DNA from: Paramyrothecium sp. XJ0827
Taxonomy: Eukaryota; Ascomycota; Sordariomycetes; Hypocreales; Stachybotryaceae
NCBI GenBank assembly: GCA_020881915.1
Contig: JAJFPB010000006.1
Location: 434,001-498,000 of the forward strand
Direction: 5' to 3'
Length of the DNA: 64,000 nt
The position numbers and the translations under genes are program-made. The notes beneath the pieces were generated by a model. That model did no database searches, was not told where the DNA came from, and saw only the letters and a list, made by a program, of their open reading frames with translations. How positions within the stretch are numbered: the stretch's first letter is position 1; each line of letters opens with the position of its first letter. Shown piece after piece: positions 56,695-64,000 of the stretch.

Positions 56695-59600
56695 ATGTCT
56701 TCAGCTACTAGTATCAACAACGGTATTGGACACACTGTGAATGGAGATGGTGCCGTTCACGAACCAAGGACCAACGGCACATCAGTCAATGGCATGCACA
56801 GTAATGCTGTACAGAGCAACGGTGTGCATGGATATACCAACGGCAACCATACCAGCAATGGCACCAACGCATCTTATCCGAGTGTTCCGGTTGCCATCTG
56901 CGGCATGGGACTGAGGTTACCTGGAAAGATCCGCAAAGACTCAGACCTCTTTGAATTTCTTGCGAACCACGGAGATGCGAGGCAGGTGGTGCCCAAGTCC
57001 CGCTACGACATTGACAGTTTCTATGATCCCCTCGGCCGGCCGGGAACGATCGTGTCACGCCATGGCTATTTCATCGAGGAGGATCTTGAACAATTCGACA
57101 ATACAATGTTTAGTATGACTCCTGCAGAGGTCATTCAGCTTGACCCTGCTCAACGTCTCCTCCTCGAAGTGACCCGCGAGGCCTTCGAGAGTGCAGGAGA
57201 GGTCAACTTTCGTGGCAAAGAGATCGGCACATATGTGGGTGCATTCAGCGAGGACTGGAAAGATATGCGCATGAAAGACACGATGGACTACTCATCATTC
57301 AAGCTGTTTGGACGAGCCGACTTTGTCATGTCCAACCGCATCGCATACGAGTATGATCTCCAAGGGCCTAGCATGACCATCAAGACTGCTTGCTCAGCGG
57401 CAGCAGTTGGAGTACACGAGGCTGTTGGTGCGATTCGTCTAGGCCAATGCACCGGAGCCATTGTAGCAGGAGCCAACCTCAATCTGGCGCCAGACTCAGG
57501 CATCGCGCTCACAGCGCAGGGCACCCTCGCCCCTGACGGCAATTGCAAAACGTTTGACAGTTCGGGCGATGGATACGCGCGAGGCGAGTCTGTAAGCGCC
57601 CTCTATATCAAACGCCTCGATCTGGCCCTCCGCGATGGCAACCCGATCCGTGGCGTTATCAGATCATCTGCCAGCAACGCCGACGGCACCAGCCAGGGCT
57701 TCAGCAACCCAAGCGCCAAAGCCCAAGAGCACATGATTCGGCAGTGCTACCGAGACGCGGGATTGGAATTATCACGTACGCGCGTGATAGAGTGTCACGG
57801 AACAGGCACAGCCGCTGGTGACCCCATAGAAGTTGCTGCCATAGCAAGCTGTTTCGGCGAACAGGGGGCCTATATTGGATCCATCAAGGTGAGGGTTCCT
57901 TCCGTTCTCTTTGTAGTTCTTAAGAAACTAATACATGCGTAGCCCAATCTCGGACATAGTGAAGGTGCTTCGGGCATTTCAAGTATCGCCAAAGCTGTAG
58001 TCGCCTTGGAAAACAGGGTCATTCTCCCGAACATCAAACTCAAGAACCCTTCACCACAAAGTAAGTTGAGAAGAGAAGATCAATAAGAAGAATGTCAATA
58101 CTAACTTGGTATTTAGTACCGTGGGATAAGGCAAAGCTTAGAGTACCTCTGCAGCCTATTCCTTGGCCTGAAACTTATGTGGAGCGTATGAGTGTCAATG
58201 GGTTTGGAATTGGCGGGTCCAACGTCCACGTATGTTTGCTCTTAAACTTTTCGACTTCGGCTTTTAATAATTCGAGCAGTTCATCATCGATTCTGCAGCG
58301 TCAATGGGATTGGCTCGCCCAACGACGATCCCTCCTAGTCTCCCCGCCCCTATACAAACTCCCAAGAAATCACTGCTCGTCTTCTCAGCAGGTAGCACAG
58401 AAGCTCTCAACAAGGTGGTAGAGAATCACCAGTTGTATCTTCAACAACACCCCGGTCTACTTCAGACGGCCGCTTATAATCTGTTCGAACGGAGAGAGCA
58501 TCTGAAGCTTCGCACCTTTGCAATCTCTGATGGCACTTCGCCCTTGCAGGCAGCGCCGGCTGCTCAAAACGAAAACGTGGATAAGATAGCTTTTGTCTTT
58601 ACCGGCCAAGGTGCGCAGTGGGTGCACATGGGTAGGAATCTGATGACAGCCCACCCATCTTTTCTGAAAACCATCCAGTCACTAGATGAGGTTCTCAAGT
58701 CTCTAGATCCTTCCCCTGACTGGACCATCGAGGGTAAGTATAGTCCTGTTGACCAAAGAGAATAGAAGGTGTGGTAGGAGGTAACTGACGTTGAGCAGAT
58801 ACTCTCATGAATTTGGGGGATGCAAAGCTCCTCGCTACCCCAGCACGCGCGCAACCAATCTGTTCTGCTCTTCAGATTGCCCTTGTAGACCTCCTTGGCG
58901 AATTCGGTATCAAGCCATCCGCTGTCGTGGGCCACTCTAGTGGCGAAATCGCTGCCGCCTATGCAGCCGGAGCACTTACAAGCAGAGAGGCACTGCTGGT
59001 AGCTTTCTTTAGAGGAGTAGTCTGCACCCAAGTACGCTCCGCCGGAGGCATGGCTGCCGTGGGACTAGGAAGAGATGGCGTCAAGCCCTATCTCGTTCCT
59101 GGAGTGGGCATTGCTTGCGAAAACAGCAGCTCAAGTATCACCTTATCCGGGGATGTGAAACTGCTTGAGGACGTCATGGCCAAGATCAGGGATGATCAGC
59201 CAAAAGTGTTTGTCAGGAAACTGCTTGTACCGATGGCATATCACTCCAGTAAGTCGCTTCTTTGTTCTTATGGACGACAACAACCCACTGAATCAAACAG
59301 GCCATATGAAAGAAGTTGGTGACACATTCTCGGCTCTCATCAGCCCCCACATTCAGTCCAAGCCTGCCCAAATCCATTTCTTCTCGAGTGTTGTCACCAA
59401 GAACATGCGCGATTCAAACGACAATTTCGGCGCCCGATACTGGCAGGATAACCTGGAAAGCCCCGTTCTCTTCCGATCTGCAGTGAAGAAGCTCATGGTT
59501 GAATCCTCTGGAAAGTTCATGCATTTGGAGGTTGGACCCCATGCAGCATTGGCTGGTCCTTTGCGTCAAATTTACAGCGAGCTTGAAACTTCTGTCCCTT

Positions 59601-62600
59601 ACACTTCTGTTCTCCTGCGAGGAGACAACGACGAGAAGGCGTTCCTGGAAATGCTTGGGCGGGTACACTGTGCAGGCTTCAAATATTCAATGCCATGTTC
59701 ACCCGAAGTGGCTAGACCGCTGGTCAATCTTCCTACTTACCCATGGCATTATGCTCATCCATTTTTCATGGAGACGAGAATCATCACTGAATGGAAGCGA
59801 AGGCCGCACGGAATTCATGAGCTACTGGGTGTCAGAGTCCCAGAAAGCAGCTCCATTGAGCCCATCTGGCGCAATATCATCCGCCTACGCGATCTTCCCT
59901 GGCTCCAAGATCACAGCGTCGGCAAGGATGTTGTGTTCCCAGCAGCAGGCTACATGTCCATGATGGGCGAGGCCGCAATGCAAATGACTGGCGCGACGAG
60001 CTACACCTTACGAAACGTGAACATTGCCGCAGCAATGTTGCTTCACGAGAATGAGGGGACCGAGGTAATGCTTTCTCTTAGAAGACAGCGTCTTTCCGCA
60101 GCAATGGAGAGCCAATGGTTTGAGTGCTCCATATCCTCTCATCACAATGGCACTTGGACAAAACACTGCTGGGGCTTGGTCATTGGCGGCAAGGTCACAT
60201 TTGGCCCTACGAGCCGGCCTGTAGAGTCTTTTCGGAAGAATATATCCTCGGCTCGATGGTACAAGACAATGTCGAGAGTCGGACTCAACTATGGTCCCAA
60301 ATTCACTGGCCTTGAGAACATCACGGCTGATACGATGAACCGCTCGACGGCGCTCACAGTCACGGACAGGCCTGAGGAGACGGGATCTTCATACCCTTTG
60401 CATCCCTCAACTATTGACTTGGTCCTGCAGTCATGGTCGGTTGCTTCTGTGCAAGGAGAATACCGACTATTCACTAAGCTCTTCTTGCCCACCTTTGTCG
60501 AAGAATTCTACATCGGCCCAGGGACTTCCAAGACGATCCAGGTGAACACGATAGCCACAGGCGACCGCAATGCTGCTATGGGCGAGTCGTTCGGTACGGC
60601 GGATGGTGAGCTTGTCTACTACATGCAGGGATTCAAGGGAACTCCTCTGGAAGAGGGAAGCATGCCCAAATCGGACCAGCTGAAAGTCATGCAATTGCAG
60701 TGGACGCCAGATTTCGACTCCACAGAGATACACAAGCTTATGAAACCCACGAAGAATGTCACAAGAGATTTTGAACTCCTCGAGAAGATGTATATCTTTG
60801 CAGCTTTGGAGCTACGAGATCAGTTGGAGGGCGCAGCTCCCGCAGCTGCTCATTTCGAGCACTATCGACATTGGCTTAATGAAAGATGCCAACTAGATGA
60901 AAGTGCGAAGTGGAAGCTCACTGCACAGCCTTCTACTTTCCGTCACCTTGACTCAGCGGCTCGACGTCAGGAAATAGTCCAATGTCTGGAGCAAGCCAAA
61001 AGTACAGAGCTGGAGACTGCCGCTAAGACAATTTGGCATTGTTACGAACACGGCCTTGATATCTTTGAAGGACGCGTCGAGTTGCTTGATCTCCTTCTCC
61101 CTGACGGCCTTTTTACCAAGTTCTATGACTGGCTGGGTCGACTTTCAGATCTTACCAAACTTTTCAGGACTTTAGGACTAAGCAAGCCACTTCTCAAGGT
61201 TCTCGAGATCGGTGCTGGCACTGGAGCGACAACAGGCATTGCTCTTGAGAACCTGATTTCTGAATATGGCGAACGCTTATACCAGAGCTACACTGTTACG
61301 GACATCTCTTCTGGCTTCTTTCCCCAATGCGAAGAGAGATTCAAGAACTATGAAGGTGTTGAATATCGGGTGCTTGATGCCTCCGAAGACCCAGCTGAGC
61401 AAGGGTTCAATGTTGGCGAGTATGACTTGGTCATCGCATCAAATGTCATCCACGCAACACCTTGTCTGGTCGATACCCTAAAAGTCTGCCGCAAGCTACT
61501 CAAGCCTGATGGGCATTTATTGCTTCAGGAAGTCGACACTGTTTGGATGTGGTGCGACCTCATTTTCGGAATGTTCTCTGGTTGGTGGCTGGGCAGAGAA
61601 GATGGCCGTGTTGGCCGCCCTGTCATCCCCCCAGCTGAATGGGATCTTCGGCTCAAGCAAGCTGGCTTTATGGGTGTCAATGCTATTGGTTTTGACAACA
61701 ATCAGCCATACCATATGAACGCTACTATGATCGCCAAGCCAGACGTGCAGTTCGAGCAAGCTCCCAAGGTTACCTTGTTGACCAAGTCCAAAGAGCTCAG
61801 CCCCTTTGCAGCCAGCGTTCAGGATCTACTTCAGAAGGCCAGCTATAGCCCCGAGCATCATGTATGGGGTCAACCTCTACCATCTAACCAAGACACTATC
61901 TCGCTCATTGACATTGATTCGTCAGATCCTCTACTCAAAGACATCAGTGAGAGTGACTTTGAATGCTTGAAAGAGACCATCGAATCTCTCGCTGACTCCA
62001 CCCTTCTCTGGCTTTCTAAACCTGCCCAGATTGGCTGCAAGGATCCATACCGCGCCGAAATCCTTGGTCTTGCACGAGTGGAACGACTGGAGTCTGCTGT
62101 GGATTTTGCAACGCTGGAACTGGAGCCCAAGGAGCCAAACGCAGCTTATGCCGTGGTTACTGTTTTGCAGAAGCTTCAGCGTGCAGTTCGACAAGAGGGA
62201 GATGTCCAGACAGACATGGAATTCGCTTTGGTGAACCGAGAGATTTGCGTCAGCCGGTTCCACTGGTACCCCGTAGTCGACGCCGTTTCAAAGGCCTTGG
62301 ACGAGCCGGACGCCAAGGAGTTGTTCATCGGCACCAGAGGAATGCTTCAAACCCTCAAGTGGAGGGGTCAGAATTTCCACCCACTCGGCCCAGATGAGGT
62401 CGAACTGAAAGTGTCTGCTATAGGCATGAACTTCCTCGATCTAGCCATGGCCATCAACATTGTTGACACCACTCCCGAGGTTGGTGCAGGCTTCGGGACA
62501 ATGGGTAAGGAAGGCATCGGCTACATTGCCAAGGTTGGCTCCAATGTCAGCCACCTCAAAACAGGTGACCGTGTGGCCTTTAGAGGAGTCGATTGTACCG

Positions 62601-64000
62601 GTTTCGCCACAAAGCTTCAGCGTCCAGCTGCAGATTGCAACCTCGTCCCGGCTGGTCTCAGCGATGTTGACGCAGCCGGGTTTTGGCTTCCATATATGAC
62701 TGTGCTGTGGAGTCTAGTTGACAAAGCCCACCTTCAAAAAGGACAGTCCCTCCTTATTCACAGCGCCGCTGGAGGCGTTGGGATCGCCGCAATTGAGATT
62801 GCACGATGGATCGGTGCTGAGATATATGTTACAGTTGGCACTCCCCAGAAGAAGGAGTATCTCATGAACAAGTTTGGATTTACTGAGGATCACATCTTTA
62901 ACTCACGTGATGACAGTTTCTTGGATGGCATAATGAAGGCAACCAACGGAAAGGGTGTTGATGTTGTCCTGAACTCGTTATCCGGAGAACTACTCCATGC
63001 ATCGTGGAACTGTGTGTCTTCGAGTGGATGCATGGCAGAGATAGGAAAACGAGACTTTGTCGGTCGGGCCACACTTGCCATGAAGCCATTCGAGGACAAC
63101 CGTGCCTTTTTCGGCATTGATATTTGGCGGCTCAGTTTCAACAACCGTCCTGCCATGATGCGTCTTGCCCAGCAAACCATGGACCTTTACGAGCAAGGCC
63201 ACATCCATGAAATCTATCCTACAACAGTTTTCGACGCAGTAAAGATTGAAGAGGCATTCCGCTACATGCAAAAGGGTGTACACATGGGGCGCATAGCGGT
63301 TAAGATGCCAGAGGATGATTCTGTTCTGCCACTCTCCTCATCAACACCCGTCCCCAGATTCCGAGAAGACGCCTGCTACATAATGATCGGAGGTCTTGGT
63401 GGACTGGGCCGAGCCATCATTTCTTGGATGGCCATGGGCGGTGCCAAGAACATACTGGTTCTGTCACGCTCTGCTGGAAAGTCTGAAGCCAACCAGGCAT
63501 TCATTGGGCAAATGGAGGATGTAGGATGTACTCTGACATGCATTCCTGGAGACGTTGCAGACGAGGACTTTGTTAAGCAGTGCGTGCAGCAAGCACAGTG
63601 TCCTATCGCTGGTGTCATGCAAATGGCCATGGTTCTTCGTGATGTTGGCTTTACGAACATGAGCCACGAAGCGTGGAATGAGGCAGTGCGACCCAAAGTA
63701 GCGGGAACATGGAACCTGCATAAGCATCTACCCCGTGACTTGGACTTCTTCTTGATGTTCAGCTCAACATCGGGAACACTCGGTATGTATGGTCAGTCCA
63801 ACTACGCAGCTGCAAACACCTTCCTTGATGCCTTTGTCCAGTATCGACACGGCGAGGGCTTGCCAGCGTCAGTTCTTGACATTTGCTTCGTTGGTGACGT
63901 TGGATATGTTGCCGAGCAGGACACCTTGGAAGAGCAAGCCGATAAAATCGCAGGCCAGCCGATTCGTGAGCAGGAATTTCTCGACTCTCTGTACCTGGCA
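56695..64000 (+). CDS. Highly reducing polyketide synthase (partial, runs off the end)
   Basis: Six exons are visible (56695-57888, 57943-58060, 58117-58229, 58280-58733, 58799-59248, 59301 to the edge), giving the first 2343 residues. An Asn/Gly-rich leader of about 64 residues precedes KS (Cys 233 in KTACSA, His 368 in ECHGTGT, His 403 in LGHSEG). AT follows (Ser 673 in GHSSGE). DH has His 981 in [13 protein letters not shown]-methyltransferase motif VLEIGAGTG starts near 1410, ER has SAAGGVG near 1932, and KR has GGLGGLG near 2139 and Tyr 2278. The carrier domain should lie just beyond the window. The order is that of a type I iterative highly reducing PKS, making a reduced, possibly methylated chain. 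The unusual Lys in KTACS is noted. All catalytic motifs seen look intact. Confidence 0.95.

Noticed and set aside
28464..64000. Squalestatin or maleidride cluster proper
   Set aside because: Citrate synthase and PKS fit, but I see no second PKS, no alkylcitrate dehydratase and no PEBP or ketosteroid-isomerase-like gene in the window, while an NRPS is present.
1..64000. CRISPR arrays, prokaryotic operons, rRNA or tRNA genes
   Set aside because: The organism is a fungus; the tandem repeats lack spacers, and I could not fold a convincing tRNA or find rRNA sequence by reading.

Overview
The window looks like a chromosome segment of a filamentous ascomycete (Pezizomycotina). Genes are split by short introns of about 46-139 bp, mostly GT-AG. 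Intergenic repeats are extremely A+T-rich and carry C-to-T differences between copies, the pattern left by repeat-induced point mutation (RIP). Gene families such as Zn2Cys6 regulators, AsaB/CmcJ-type oxygenases and a fungal highly reducing PKS fit the same group. A sordariomycete is my guess; the sequence does not name a species.

Region by region. (1) 1-14.6 kb is a gene-free, A+T-rich block of decayed repeats. It contains a 62-bp tandem repeat, a 60-bp degenerate repeat, a short hairpin element and a probable LTR end at 14583. Two miniature inverted-repeat elements follow directly (14586-14788 and 14810-15052). (2) 15.3-28 kb is a border zone of small, broken or isolated genes: a small secreted SH3-like protein, an unknown protein, several pseudogenes (including a fused crotonase/dynamin remnant), an intact short-chain dehydrogenase and an intact Zn2Cys6 regulator. 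(3) From about 28.4 kb to the right edge is a large biosynthetic cluster. In order: C2H2 protein, AsaB-like oxygenase 1, monomodular NRPS, citrate synthase-like enzyme, secreted beta-lactamase-type hydrolase, NmrA-like reductase, cytochrome P450, alpha/beta hydrolase, MFS transporter 1, AsaB-like oxygenase 2, FAD monooxygenase, zinc-type dehydrogenase, MFS transporter 2 and a highly reducing PKS (KS-AT-DH-MT-ER-KR) that runs off the right end.

How the genes may work together (inference): the PKS makes a reduced acyl chain and the citrate synthase-like enzyme condenses it with oxaloacetate to an alkylcitrate. The NRPS activates one amino acid and its terminal condensation domain links or releases the product. 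The P450, two AsaB-like enzymes, the FAD enzyme and reductases then tailor it, and two MFS pumps export it. This points to an alkylcitrate-amino acid hybrid, a class for which viridiofungin-type aminoalkylcitrates are a known chemical precedent.

The strongest unexplained signal is a short DNA motif, GGATTGNN repeated with an exact 8-bp period (2-6 units). It sits in nearly every promoter region of the cluster (about 30.78, 35.55, 37.63, 37.76, 40.08, 43.54, 48.69, 48.80, 56.01, 56.18 and 56.29 kb). I did not see it as an array elsewhere in the window. It is a good candidate for the binding site of the cluster regulator.
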